43,072 nt of DNA from Bacteroidales bacterium (lineage in GTDB: Bacteria > Bacteroidota > Bacteroidia > Bacteroidales > JAADGE01), in contig JAIORQ010000010.1 of NCBI GenBank assembly GCA_021108035.1, positions 1 through 43,072 on the forward strand, in the 5' to 3' direction. The notes under the pieces were generated by a model that had not been told where the DNA came from, did no database searches, and saw nothing but the letters and a program-made list of their open reading frames with translations. Positions 7,993 to 16,806 of this stretch are shown piece by piece. Every line of letters starts with the position of its first letter. The first letter of the stretch is position 1. The position numbers were made by a program, and so were the translations under genes.

Positions 7993-9000
7993 ATGACAAA
8001 TAAGATAAACATAGCGATTCTTGCCGGCGGCGATTCTTCTGAATACTTTATTTCATTAAAGTCTGCCGAGGCAATTGCCGGAAATTTAAATAAAGAGAAA
8101 TACAATGTATATATTGTTTTAATAAAAGGAAGCGAGTGGACTTTAACAAATAATTTAAATTGTGGACTTATTATAAATAAAGATGATTTTTCTTTTAATG
8201 ATAAGGGACAAAAAGTTAAGTTTGATATTGTGTTTCCTGCTGTTCACGGAACACCCGGTGAAAACGGTTTGGTGCAAGGATATTTTGAAATGCTTAAAAT
8301 ACCTGTAATCGGGAGTAATGTGCTTTCTTCATCTTTAACTTTTAATAAATATTATTGCAATACATTTTTACGTCATTTTAATATTGTTAATATTGCAAAA
8401 TCACTATTAGTTAAAAAGGAGCAGGTCTATAATGTTGAAAATATTATTAATTATGTAGGATTGCCGTGTTTTGTAAAACCGGATGCCGGAGGGTCGAGTT
8501 TTGGTATTTCAAAAGTTAAAGAAACAGATAAAACGGATGCAGCAATTGAGGAAGCTTTTAAGGAATCGGATAGTGTTATTATTGAACAGTACATTCCGGG
8601 AATAGAGATTTCATGCGGTTTTTTTAAAGCAAATGATGTTAATTACCCTTTACCTCCGGCAGAGATTGTAAGTAAGAATGAGTTTTTTGATTATGAAGCA
8701 AAATATAATTCTGATTATAATGAAGAAATAATTCCGGCAAGAATAACAGATGAACAGATAAAAAATTGCCAAGAAATTACCGGAAAATTATATGATGTAT
8801 TAAATTGCAGCGGTATTGTAAGAATGGATTATATTTTAAAAGACGGAGAGTATTGGTTTCTTGAAACTAATACTATCCCCGGAATGACTAATGAAAGTAT
8901 TGTTCCGAAGATGATACGAAAAGCAGGAATGACATTTTCGGAAGTTGCAGATATGTTAATTGCAGATGCTTTAAATCAATCAAATAACTTCAAAACATAG
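7993..9000 (+). CDS. ddl: D-alanine--D-alanine ligase
   Basis: 335 residues with complete ATP-grasp architecture. The N-terminal domain has AGGDSSEYFISLKSAEAI, with the conserved E17 and the Ser pair, and AVHGTPGENGLVQGYFE. The central ATP-binding region has CFVKPDAGGSSFGISKV and EQYIPGIEISCGF. The C-terminal metal/substrate region has GIVRMDYI and FLETNTIPGMTNES. It joins two D-alanines in the cytoplasm for peptidoglycan precursor synthesis. About 205 bp of AT-rich sequence precede it with no motif I can support. DacB, which cleaves the resulting stem peptide, is also in the window but not linked. Confidence 0.95.
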   Translation: MTNKINIAILAGGDSSEYFISLKSAEAIAGNLNKEKYNVYIVLIKGSEWTLTNNLNCGLIINKDDFSFNDKGQKVKFDIVFPAVHGTPGENGLVQGYFEMLKIPVIGSNVLSSSLTFNKYYCNTFLRHFNIVNIAKSLLVKKEQVYNVENIINYVGLPCFVKPDAGGSSFGISKVKETDKTDAAIEEAFKESDSVIIEQYIPGIEISCGFFKANDVNYPLPPAEIVSKNEFFDYEAKYNSDYNEEIIPARITDEQIKNCQEITGKLYDVLNCSGIVRMDYILKDGEYWFLETNTIPGMTNESIVPKMIRKAGMTFSEVADMLIADALNQSNNFKT

Positions 9001-9168
9001 AAATATTTTATTCATTAAAAGAGACAGAGGTTATTACATATTTTAATATAACTTTGTATAAAACAAGAATCTTAAAAAAAGTTGTTAGTTTTTTAATTTT
9101 GGGAATGAAATACAAATACTAATTTTACAGTTTATTAAGAAAAAACAATGAACAGAAAAACATAAACC

Positions 9169-9420
9169 ATGATACATGACATTTCACAAGTTGAACACAA
9201 AAAAATACAGGTAATTTCAATGATTACTAAACTCTACAACATAGACTTGTTACAACAAATTGAACATTTATTGCTGTCTACAGAAAAAGATTGGTGGCAT
9301 TCAATTAGTGAAGCCGAAAAACAGGCAATTGATATTGGACTTGAAGATATTAAAAACGGACACATAATATCTAACGAACAAATGAATAAGGAAATTAACG
9401 AACGATTTAAAGGTTTGTAA
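9169..9420 (+). CDS. Antitoxin component of a ParE/RelE-type toxin-antitoxin pair
   Basis: 83 residues. The arrangement of two helices (VISMITKLYNIDLLQQIEHLL), a W-rich turn (KDWWHSISEAEKQAIDIGL) and the LEDIKNGHIISNEQM tail is typical of the short 'addiction module' antitoxins that precede ParE toxins in Bacteroidota. It starts at ATG 9169; the internal ATG at 9220 is a weaker alternative. It ends two bases before the toxin's GTG start. It would bind and neutralise the toxin and probably repress the pair. A TAACTTTG box at 9049-9056 lies about 110 nt upstream and could be its promoter. Confidence 0.7.
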   Translation: MIHDISQVEHKKIQVISMITKLYNIDLLQQIEHLLLSTEKDWWHSISEAEKQAIDIGLEDIKNGHIISNEQMNKEINERFKGL

Positions 9421-9422
9421 AA

Positions 9423-9746
9423 GTGTCATATAAAATAAACTGGTCAGCAACTGCAAGAAACGATTATTTCACAATAATTGATTATTTACTTGAAAATTGG
9501 GGTAATAAATCTGCACATAATTTTAAAAACAAGGTAGATAAACAACTAAAACTTATTTCAAGAATGCCCAAAATATTCCCAAAAACAGAAATAAGAAAAA
9601 ATTTAAGGCGATGTGTTGTCGTAAAACAAGTAACAATGTATTATCTCGAAAAAGAAAACAGCAAAGAGATATTTGTAACACGTTTCTATGATAACAGAAA
9701 AGACCCTGATAAATTAACAGATGCTTTGAATAAAGGTAATTTGTAA
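9423..9746 (+). CDS. ParE/RelE-family toxin
   Basis: 107 residues, GTG start. Motifs are WSATARNDYFTIIDYLLENWG (family helix 1), RMPKIFPKTEIRKNLRR, then VTMYYLEKENSKEIFVTRFYDNRKDP, the family's final beta strands and conserved F-x-x-x-R-x-x-P end. ParE members poison gyrase and RelE members cut ribosome-bound mRNA; sequence alone does not separate the two here. It follows the antitoxin with a 2-nt gap. mqnC begins only 6 nt after its stop, so the menaquinone gene may be read from the toxin-antitoxin transcript. Confidence 0.82.
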   Translation: MSYKINWSATARNDYFTIIDYLLENWGNKSAHNFKNKVDKQLKLISRMPKIFPKTEIRKNLRRCVVVKQVTMYYLEKENSKEIFVTRFYDNRKDPDKLTDALNKGNL

Positions 9747-9752
9747 AAAATA

Positions 9753-10853
9753 ATGAATACAGATAATTTATATATAAAAGCTTTAAATCAAGAATTCTTG
9801 TCAGTTGATGAAGGTTTGTTTTTATATGAAAATTCACCCACGGCAGATTTGATGTTCATTGGAAATGAAATAAGAAAATTAAACCAAGCTGAAAAGAACA
9901 GAGATAAGGTAGGTTGGATAATTGACAGAAATGTTAATATAACAAATGTTTGTATTGCTCAATGTGAGTTCTGTAATTTTTATCGCAAGCCTAATGCTCC
10001 CGATACTTATATTACATCACTTGAAGAATATGATGAGAAAATAAAAGTTCTGAAAAAACTCGGCGGAAATCAGTTGTTAATGCAAGGTGGTTTGCATCCG
10101 AAATTGGGTCTTGAATATTATAAAAAGTTATTTTCAGACTTAAAAGAAATGCATCCGGATATTAAATTGCATGCTTTAGGACCTGCTGAAATCCACCATA
10201 TTGCACGTTTGGCAAAGACAACTTATAAAGATGTTCTTGTTCAACTTACAGAAGCAGGTTTAGACAGCTTACCGGGTGCAGGTGCAGAAATATTGAATGA
10301 CAGAGTAAGAAAAATTGTTTCAAGAGGAAAATGCACTGCTCAACAATGGTTAGATGTTATGAGCGAAGCACATAAGTTAAAAATTACAACTTCTGCAACT
10401 ATGATGTTCGGACATATTGAAACACATCGTGAACGAATAGAACATTTTGTAAAATTAAGAGAAGTTCAAGATGAGAAACCGGATGATTCAGAAGGATTTA
10501 CTACATTTATTCCTTGGCCGTTCCAAGATGAAGGGACTGAATTAAATAAGAAATCGGGTATTCAAAACGATGTAACAGCAGATGAGTATATAAGGACAAT
10601 TGCATTAAGTCGAATTATGATGCCCAATATTAAAAATGTACAAGCATCTTGGCTGACAGTGGGAAAAAGCACAGGACAAATGAGTTTGCATGCAGGAGCA
10701 AATGATTTCGGTTCAATTATGATTGAAGAAAATGTAGTTTCTGTTGCAGGAGCAGACCATAGCTTTAATGCGGAACAAATTCAAGAAGCAATAAAAGAAG
10801 CAGGGTTTATTCCGGCATTCAGGAATCAACGATATGAATATATTGGAAATTAG
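9753..10853 (+). CDS. mqnC: Cyclic dehypoxanthinyl futalosine synthase (radical SAM)
   Basis: 366 residues. The radical-SAM cluster motif is CxxxCxxC with C67, C71 and C74 (VCIAQCEFCNFYR). MqnC rather than MqnE is supported by NFYR after the cluster, by GLDSLPGAGAEIL, TSATMMFGHIETHRERIEH and FIPWPFQDEGTEL; MqnE tends to have FIPLAF. The enzyme cyclises dehypoxanthine futalosine in the futalosine route to menaquinone. No other mqn gene is in the window. The gene is 6 nt downstream of the toxin gene. Confidence 0.92.
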   Translation: MNTDNLYIKALNQEFLSVDEGLFLYENSPTADLMFIGNEIRKLNQAEKNRDKVGWIIDRNVNITNVCIAQCEFCNFYRKPNAPDTYITSLEEYDEKIKVLKKLGGNQLLMQGGLHPKLGLEYYKKLFSDLKEMHPDIKLHALGPAEIHHIARLAKTTYKDVLVQLTEAGLDSLPGAGAEILNDRVRKIVSRGKCTAQQWLDVMSEAHKLKITTSATMMFGHIETHRERIEHFVKLREVQDEKPDDSEGFTTFIPWPFQDEGTELNKKSGIQNDVTADEYIRTIALSRIMMPNIKNVQASWLTVGKSTGQMSLHAGANDFGSIMIEENVVSVAGADHSFNAEQIQEAIKEAGFIPAFRNQRYEYIGN

Positions 10854-10902
10854 ATTTTAGAAATTGTTTTATCCTTAATTATTTACAATAAAATTTTAAC
10901 AG

Positions 10903-11157
10903 ATGAAAATATTAACCTTTAATTTAAATTATGCAGATAAAAGGTGGAACGAATATTTGGAAGAAATGTTCGGAAAAGAAATTGCAGAAAAATGTATATT
11001 AGAATCAAAAGCAACTGCAAAAATGCAAGATGCAAAAGTTAATATTTTGAATTTCGACGAAAATAAAAAAGTTATCAATAAAATTAAGAGTGACAAAAAT
11101 GTTATTTCTGCATATATCATAAATAATAATGAAATATCTAAAGTATTGGTGTCATAA
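10903..11157 (+). CDS. Small hypothetical protein
   Basis: 84 residues, soluble, mixed charge and rich in Lys, Asn and Ile; begins MKILTFNLNYADKRWNEYLE. No signal peptide, membrane segment, metal motif or family I recognise. It lies 49 nt after mqnC and 23 nt before dprA on the same strand, so it is probably co-transcribed with them. Its uninterrupted frame, ATG start and operon position make it likely to be real. The last 30 residues (NKIKSDKNVISAYIINNNE) look like an alpha/beta end of a small fold. Confidence 0.6.
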   Translation: MKILTFNLNYADKRWNEYLEEMFGKEIAEKCILESKATAKMQDAKVNILNFDENKKVINKIKSDKNVISAYIINNNEISKVLVS

Positions 11158-11180
11158 TGCCTTAATATTTTGATTGTTAA

Positions 11181-12299
11181 ATGGATGATAATTCATTAAT
11201 ATATAAAATTGCATTAGGCCTAATCCCCGGTTTGGGTCCTGTTACTGCAAAGAGTATAATTTCTTATACAGGCGGGCCCGAAAATGTTTTCAAAGCAACA
11301 AAGCAACAGTTAATGAAAGCACCGGGAATAGGAGAATATTTGGCAAAAACAGTTATTAATAACAAACATGTTACAAAGGATGCAGAAAAGGAACTGCGGT
11401 TCTTAAAAAAACATGATATTAAGCCTCTGTTCTATTTGGACAAAGATTATCCGTTTTTATTGAAACAATGTCCTGATGCTCCTTTAATGATATTTGTAAA
11501 AGGTGATATTGATTTTAAAGACAGAAAATTTATAAGTATTGTCGGTACAAGAAATGCAACTGCTCACGGAAAAGAGAATTGCGAAAGATTGATTAAAGAG
11601 TTTGCGGAATCAGGTCATAATCCGATAATCATCAGTGGATTAGCATATGGTATTGATGTTTGTGCTCATAGAGCTGCTTTGAAGAACGGTCTTGAAACTA
11701 TTGCTGTTTTAGCTCACGGATTTGACCGAATTTATCCTCAAAATCACAAGAAAACAGCTTCGGAAATAAAAGAGAAAGGAGCATTAATAACGGAATTTAT
11801 CAGCGGATCAAAATTTGAAAGGCAAAACTTTTTAAGGCGTAATCGCATAATTGCAGGTTTATCTGATGCTACAATTATTGTTGAATCTGCTAAGAAAGGA
11901 GGTTCATTGGTAACCGCTGATATTGCAAACTCGTATAACAGGGAAGTATTTGCCGTGCCCGGAAGATTAGATGATTGTTATTCGGAAGGATGCAATTCTT
12001 TGATTAAAACACATCAAGCATTTTTGTTGCAAACCGCAAAGGATGTTGAATATATTTTGAATTGGGAATCAATAAATAATACATATAAGCAAAAGATTTT
12101 GTTTGTTGAGTTATCTGAAGATGAAAAAATAATTGCTGAAATTATTAATGCAAACCAAAAGCCGGTAATAGATTTTATTTGTAAAGAAACAAAGTTTAAT
12201 ATGAGTAAAGTCTCTTCTCTTTTGTTAGAAATGGAATTCAAAGGAACTGTGAGAAGTTTACCCGGAAAAATATATGAATTATCCGGAAAAATAATTTAA
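11181..12299 (+). CDS. dprA: DNA-processing protein DprA/Smf
   Basis: 372 residues in three parts. An N-terminal helix-hairpin-helix region (about 5-65) has GLIPGLGPVTAKSII and KAPGIGEYLAKTVI. The central Rossmann-like DprA core has VGTRNATAHG, IISGLAYGIDVCAHRAAL, NFLRRNRIIAGLSDATIIV and AKKGGSLVTADIA. A C-terminal winged-helix region follows (about 310-370). DprA loads RecA onto incoming single-stranded DNA during natural transformation. ComF is also in the window, though not linked. The stop overlaps the next start codon by one base (TAATG), suggesting translational coupling to the glycosyltransferase. Confidence 0.93.
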   Translation: MDDNSLIYKIALGLIPGLGPVTAKSIISYTGGPENVFKATKQQLMKAPGIGEYLAKTVINNKHVTKDAEKELRFLKKHDIKPLFYLDKDYPFLLKQCPDAPLMIFVKGDIDFKDRKFISIVGTRNATAHGKENCERLIKEFAESGHNPIIISGLAYGIDVCAHRAALKNGLETIAVLAHGFDRIYPQNHKKTASEIKEKGALITEFISGSKFERQNFLRRNRIIAGLSDATIIVESAKKGGSLVTADIANSYNREVFAVPGRLDDCYSEGCNSLIKTHQAFLLQTAKDVEYILNWESINNTYKQKILFVELSEDEKIIAEIINANQKPVIDFICKETKFNMSKVSSLLLEMEFKGTVRSLPGKIYELSGKII

Positions 12300-13054
12300 T
12301 GAATATGAAGTTGTCAGTTGTCATTATTACATATAATGAAGAAAAGAATATCGAAAGATGTTTAAATTCTGTTAAGGAAGTTGCAGATGAGATAATTGTT
12401 TTAGATTCTTTTTCAACTGATAAAACAGAGGAAATTTGTAAAAGATATGGTGTTAAGTTTTTTCAACATAAATTTGAAGGCTTTTCATATCAGAAAAACA
12501 GAGCTTCTGATTTAGCTGAGAATGACTATATTTTATCTCTTGATGCTGATGAAGTTTTATCTGAGGAGCTTATAGAATCAATTCTTAAAGTAAAGGAAAA
12601 TACTCTTTTTGACGGATATTTGTTTAACAGATTAAATATTTATTGCGGAAAGCCCATTAAGTTTACTACTTGGTATCCTGACAGAAAACTCAGGTTATGG
12701 AATAGAAAAAAGGGTGCATGGAGAAAAAATATTCATGAAACTGTAATACATGATAATACAGCAAGAATAAAAAGGATAAAAGGAGACTTGATTCATCATT
12801 CTTACAATACAATAGGGGAGCATGTTGTCCAAACAAACAGATTCACTGATATTGCAGCCGAAGCATTATTTAATGCCGGAATTTCATCGTCTGTATTTAA
12901 AATATTTTTCAAAACGTTATTTGCTTTTTTTAGAGAATTCATATTGAATTTCGCTTTTCTTGGCGGATTTTACGGATTTGTAATTGGTTGTATTAATGTC
13001 TTTTCTGTATTTCTAAAATATTCAAAATTATTAAGGATGAAAAAGGAATCTTAA
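12299..13054 (+). CDS. Family 2 glycosyltransferase (WaaE/KdtX-like)
   Basis: 251 residues. GT-A fold motifs are VVIITYNEEKNIERCLNS at the N-terminus, IIVLDSFSTDKTEEIC and the metal-binding LSLDADEVLSEEL. YPDRKLRLWNRKKGAWRKN-type sequence and an IHETVIH motif follow, as seen in lipopolysaccharide-core beta-glycosyltransferases of the WaaE group. One or two C-terminal hydrophobic helices (about 200-240) suggest membrane association. It likely adds a sugar to a lipopolysaccharide core or similar glycolipid. It starts inside the dprA stop codon; an internal ATG at 12305 is an alternative start. A GT4 enzyme and an O-antigen ligase-like gene are next to it. Confidence 0.88.
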   Translation: MNMKLSVVIITYNEEKNIERCLNSVKEVADEIIVLDSFSTDKTEEICKRYGVKFFQHKFEGFSYQKNRASDLAENDYILSLDADEVLSEELIESILKVKENTLFDGYLFNRLNIYCGKPIKFTTWYPDRKLRLWNRKKGAWRKNIHETVIHDNTARIKRIKGDLIHHSYNTIGEHVVQTNRFTDIAAEALFNAGISSSVFKIFFKTLFAFFREFILNFAFLGGFYGFVIGCINVFSVFLKYSKLLRMKKES

Positions 13055-13086
13055 TGACTTAACTTTATAAAAAACGTATTAATCTG

Positions 13087-14169
13087 ATGAACTTGAATAA
13101 TATAAAGAAAAAGCGCATATTGATTGATCTTGAAAGATTAAAATACATTAATACCGGATTAGGCCAAGTGTGTCTTAATTTTGGGAAAGAACTCGCAAAG
13201 TATCAATCAGAGAAAATTGAATTTGTGTTTTTGGTACCAAGAAAATATAAGGGTTTTTTCGGAAATAATATCAGTTATGAAGTAGCCTCAATAAAAAGAA
13301 AATTCTTTTCTTTTTTATGTAGGAATTATGATCTTTGGTATTCAATTCATCAAGATTCAAAATACTTTCCTTCAAAATCATCTACGCCATATGTCTTAAC
13401 AGTACACGATTTAAACTTTATAAAAGAGAAAACTGCAAAGAAAGTCAGAAAGAGACTAAAAAGACTGCAAAGAAGGATTGACAGAGCAGTTGAAATAGTA
13501 ACGATATCAGATTATACAAAAAAGGAGTTATTAAAACAATTCAATTATTTAGCCAAAAAAAAAATCAGAACAATTTATAACGGGATTAAAATTACGGAAT
13601 TTGATAATTCAGAAAAGCCTAACTATGTTCCAAAAGGTGAAATACTTTTTACATTGGGAGTTATAAAACCCAAAAAAAATCAAAAAGTTCTGGTTGATTT
13701 CATTCAAAATTTACCAAAGATATATAAGCTGATAATTGCCGGAAATGACAGCAGTAGATATGCTGAAGAAATAAATAAAAAAATTTTTAAAAAAGGGCTT
13801 CAAAATAGAGTTATTTTGTCGGGAGAAATTTCAAATAAAGATAAATATTGGCTGTATAAAAATTCTTTTGCTGTTTTGTTTCCTTCATTATACGAAGGTA
13901 TGGGTATGCCTCCAATTGAGGCTATGAGATTCGGAAAACCGGTTTTTGTTTCAAAGAAATCAAGTATTCCTGAAATTTGTGGTGATAATGCATTTTACTG
14001 GGAAAATTTTGAACCAAACTATATGTCTTCATTTTTTTTAAAACAGACCGAAGAGTTTTATTCTGATATTAACAACTCATTAAAGAGAGTAAATTATTCA
14101 AACAAATTTAATTGGTCTGAAAATACGAAAAAATATTTTGAAATATTTATGCAGGTATTACAGATATAA
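13087..14169 (+). CDS. Family 4 (GT-B) glycosyltransferase
   Basis: 360 residues. The C-terminal nucleotide-sugar domain has ILFTLGVIKPKKNQKVLVDF, LIIAGNDSS, VILSGEISNKDKYWLYKN and the family's acidic motif PSLYEGMGMPPIEAM, followed by KPVFVSKKSSIPEICGDNA. The N-terminal acceptor domain includes YVLTVHDLNFI and TIYNGI. This profile fits mannosyl- or glucosyltransferases of envelope polysaccharide synthesis; donor and acceptor are unknown. It lies 32 nt after the family 2 glycosyltransferase and is probably in the same operon. It converges on the O-antigen ligase-like gene. Confidence 0.88.
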   Translation: MNLNNIKKKRILIDLERLKYINTGLGQVCLNFGKELAKYQSEKIEFVFLVPRKYKGFFGNNISYEVASIKRKFFSFLCRNYDLWYSIHQDSKYFPSKSSTPYVLTVHDLNFIKEKTAKKVRKRLKRLQRRIDRAVEIVTISDYTKKELLKQFNYLAKKKIRTIYNGIKITEFDNSEKPNYVPKGEILFTLGVIKPKKNQKVLVDFIQNLPKIYKLIIAGNDSSRYAEEINKKIFKKGLQNRVILSGEISNKDKYWLYKNSFAVLFPSLYEGMGMPPIEAMRFGKPVFVSKKSSIPEICGDNAFYWENFEPNYMSSFFLKQTEEFYSDINNSLKRVNYSNKFNWSENTKKYFEIFMQVLQI

Positions 14170-14302
14170 TTGTTAGTTTATTTATCTGTGAGATTTCAGG
14201 CTGTAATAAACAGGCTTAAATTTATAAAAAGCAGCTGTTTTTTTGAATAATTTATACACTAAAAACTTACAATAAAACCAAGTTTTTGTAAGGGTGATTA
14301 TA

Positions 14303-15886
14303 TTAGAGACTTTTTTTATTTGTATATAGAAACAAGGAAAGAAAAAACGCAAAAGTTGTTGCTCCCATTTGAGTTTCAAGAGTATCTTCATTCAACATTG
14401 AAAAGGACATAATGATAAAAACAACTAAAAAAAGATAGTCTTTAAATTTCTTTTCTTTTATGCCCGGATAAATGTATGCAAATAAAATCCAAATAAAACC
14501 TAATATTCCGAAAGTGATAAAAAATGTAATATACTGATTATGTGCTCTTAATCTGTGATCTCTTGATAATTCCGAAGATGTTTTTTTATATTGATTATTA
14601 AATTCATCTTTAACATCACCGGTTCCTACACCAAACCAAAAATTTTGTTTAATTATTTCTTTGCCTGTTTTTATAAATTCAAGTCGTTGGGTAACTGAAT
14701 GATTTTCAGGATTCCCGCCTGCTGAATATTTTTCAATTTGCCAAAGAATTTCATAAATTTTAGGATATATCGTATATTTTTTTTCGTAAATATAATTTGC
14801 TGTTCCGTTTTCAATATTTTTTATGTCTTGTTCGGACAATTTTTGTACACCCTCTTTATCTTTTCTGTAATTTTTTGAACTAAGATATCTGATGAGAGTA
14901 TATTTGATATGTTGATCTTTTTTGTCTTTGCCTTTATATTTAAAACTACTAACAATATTCCAAGTTTCTTGAAGTTCTTTTTCACATAAATAGATATTTA
15001 CAAAATGTCCGTTTTCTCGTTCTTGGCTGTCAAAATTATTTAAATAAGGATTTCCGCTTAAAGTATGAGTGTCAACAGTACGAATGTCAATTTTATCTGT
15101 TTTATTAAATTTATGAACGGAATAAGCCAGATAGAAAAAAATTAGACAGGATAAGCTGATACTAAATATGATACTGTATTTTTTAACAGAAGTATTACTT
15201 GTATTAAAAATTATAAATATTCCTGTAAATATGATTAAAATTAAAAATATGACCCAGCCGGTTACAGAATGTAAAATAAATAAGAAAATACTTAACCATA
15301 TAATACTTACAATATGAAAAATCTTAATAAAAACTTTTTCATTTTTCGGATTGAAAAATAAAAGGTAAAAGTTTGAAAAAATTACAATATTCAATATTAA
15401 GGCATATCTGATATGAGAAAATTTTCCTGCAATTTCTTGAACATTACTTATTTCTTTTCCGGTAATACCTGATAAAACTGCAATGCCAAACAGAGTTTTT
15501 AAGAATATTGAAATTGTAAAAACTGAAATAATAAGTTTAATTTCTTTAAATCCAAGTTTTTTTGAAGTTCCTATAATGATAGGAAAAAGCAGCAGAGGTA
15601 ATTTAATTCTTAAATCTTTAAGAGCATAGCTTAAATTATCAGTGTAAATTAAACCGATAAGGTGTATTAAAAAAATTGAACTGAAAATCAGTATTGATTT
15701 ATTATTTTTTAAGGTTTTAAACTTCTGTTTAAAATTTGCTTCCAAAAGCCATAAACCGGTCAATCCGATTTGTGAAGAACTTAATAATCCTCTTGAATGC
15801 GGCATTACGGCAACACTTATACATAAAGTTGCAATGTAAAAGATGTAGTAATATTCTTTGTATAATTTGTATAAGCTTTTTAGCAT
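14303..15886 (-). CDS. O-antigen ligase/polymerase-like membrane protein (Wzy/WaaL type)
   Basis: 527 residues. About ten hydrophobic segments split into a cluster at 10-255 and a pair near 450-520, separated by a large hydrophilic loop at about 260-440. The loop ends with GVGTGDVKDEFNNQY and a conserved-looking HNQYITFFITFGILGFIW, the usual O-antigen ligase C-terminal pattern. Established knowledge: such proteins transfer undecaprenyl-linked glycans to lipid A-core (WaaL) or polymerise them (Wzy); sequence here cannot separate the two. The neighbouring glycosyltransferases on the opposite strand support an envelope-glycan role. The large loop is longer than in many ligases. Confidence 0.8.
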   Translation of the reverse strand: MLKSLYKLYKEYYYIFYIATLCISVAVMPHSRGLLSSSQIGLTGLWLLEANFKQKFKTLKNNKSILIFSSIFLIHLIGLIYTDNLSYALKDLRIKLPLLLFPIIIGTSKKLGFKEIKLIISVFTISIFLKTLFGIAVLSGITGKEISNVQEIAGKFSHIRYALILNIVIFSNFYLLFFNPKNEKVFIKIFHIVSIIWLSIFLFILHSVTGWVIFLILIIFTGIFIIFNTSNTSVKKYSIIFSISLSCLIFFYLAYSVHKFNKTDKIDIRTVDTHTLSGNPYLNNFDSQERENGHFVNIYLCEKELQETWNIVSSFKYKGKDKKDQHIKYTLIRYLSSKNYRKDKEGVQKLSEQDIKNIENGTANYIYEKKYTIYPKIYEILWQIEKYSAGGNPENHSVTQRLEFIKTGKEIIKQNFWFGVGTGDVKDEFNNQYKKTSSELSRDHRLRAHNQYITFFITFGILGFIWILFAYIYPGIKEKKFKDYLFLVVFIIMSFSMLNEDTLETQMGATTFAFFLSLFLYTNKKSL

Positions 15887-15919
15887 GCAAAAAGAAGTAA
15901 AATTACTGTAAAAATAATA

Positions 15920-15947
15920 AAAAACCCAGTAATTAAACTGAGTTTTA
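15920..15947 (-). terminator. Terminator of the Crp/Fnr gene
   Basis: On the minus strand a 10-bp stem, AAAACTCAGT-TTAATT-ACTGGGTTTT with one G-U pair, is followed by a T-rich run. It lies 26 nt after the regulator's stop codon, where rho-independent termination would be expected. Confidence 0.7.
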
Positions 15948-15973
15948 TAAGGTATTAAAATAAATATTTGTAA

Positions 15974-16672
15974 TTAACCTAAACAACTGATACTTTTTAA
16001 TCTGTTGGTATCTTCAATTGTAATACGTTTGCCTTCAATTGATATAACATTTTCTAATGCAAAAGTTGATAATGTTCTGATGGCATTAGATGTTGTCATA
16101 TTAGAAAGATTCGCAAGATCTCCTCTTGCAAGATAAACTTTGATCGTTTTATTATCATCTTCAAAACCGAATGTATTTACTAACATTAGCAGAGATTCTG
16201 CCAACCTTCCTCTGATATGTTTTTGTGTTAATGAAACAGTACGCAGATTTGAGATTCCAAGTTCTTTTGCAAGGATATTAATGACCTTTAAAGCAAATTT
16301 ACCGTTAGATTTAATCAGCCTTTCCAATACCCGTTTTTTCAAATAACAAAGGGAACAATCTTCAATGGCATATGCTGAAGCTATATAATGTTCATCTGCA
16401 AATAATGCTCTGAAACCAATGAAATTAACGGGGCTGACCATTCTGATAATTTGATCTCTGCCGCCTACTCCTTCTTTGAATACTTTGACTTTACCCGAAC
16501 ATAAACAAATTAATTCTCCGGGTATATCCCTTTCTTTATATATAATTTCACCCTTTTTATAGCCGACACATTGCTTATGTTTCTCAAAAATTTCTTTTTC
16601 TCTTTTGTTTAGAAGGCTGAAGATTGAATCTTTACTTTTTGAGCAATTTTTGCAATCAACATTTTTTAGCAT
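15974..16672 (-). CDS. Crp/Fnr family transcriptional regulator
   Basis: 232 residues. Cyclic-nucleotide-binding-like jelly roll (about 25-130, with YKKGEIIYKERDIPGELICL), dimer helix (about 130-165) and C-terminal winged helix (about 165-225) with RGDLANLSNMTTSNAIRTL as recognition region. Cysteines are frequent: C7 and C10 form a CxxC at the very N-terminus, with C35, C56, C58, C106 and C109. Fnr proteins bind 4Fe-4S through N-terminal cysteines plus one in the beta roll, so redox or oxygen sensing is possible, but spacing differs from E. coli Fnr (C20, C23, C29, C122). It has its own promoter-like box and terminator. Confidence 0.85.
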   Translation of the reverse strand: MLKNVDCKNCSKSKDSIFSLLNKREKEIFEKHKQCVGYKKGEIIYKERDIPGELICLCSGKVKVFKEGVGGRDQIIRMVSPVNFIGFRALFADEHYIASAYAIEDCSLCYLKKRVLERLIKSNGKFALKVINILAKELGISNLRTVSLTQKHIRGRLAESLLMLVNTFGFEDDNKTIKVYLARGDLANLSNMTTSNAIRTLSTFALENVISIEGKRITIEDTNRLKSISCLG

Positions 16673-16698
16673 CTTAAAAGATTATATGTTTTGTAACA

Positions 16699-16706
16699 CA
16701 AAATTA
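16699..16706 (-). promoter_or_regulatory. Possible -7 box for the Crp/Fnr gene
   Basis: TAATTTTG on the minus strand fits TAnnTTTG and lies 27 nt before the start codon. No clear -33 element was seen. Confidence 0.4.
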
Positions 16707-16778
16707 TAATTTTTTAAATAATAAAGAGATTTATATAAAAAAAACTTCATTTAATCTGAAAAAAATATTGAAATATAA

Positions 16779-16806
16779 CAAAAAAGAGCCGTTAGGCTCT
16801 TTTTTA
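16779..16806 (-). terminator. Terminator of the exb operon
   Basis: Perfect stem AAAAAAGAGCC-GTTA-GGCTCTTTTTT directly after the last exbD stop codon. It has A-rich and T-rich flanks, so it could also work in the other direction. Confidence 0.85.

Noticed and set aside
14261..14291. Weak AAAAACTT/AAGTTTTT hairpin between convergent genes
   Set aside because: Could be a bidirectional terminator but the stem is A/T-only with a long loop, so not listed as a feature.
14182..14391. Minus-strand 69-codon frame overlapping the end of the O-antigen ligase-like gene
   Set aside because: Overlaps the real gene and lies in low-complexity AT-rich sequence; no family match.
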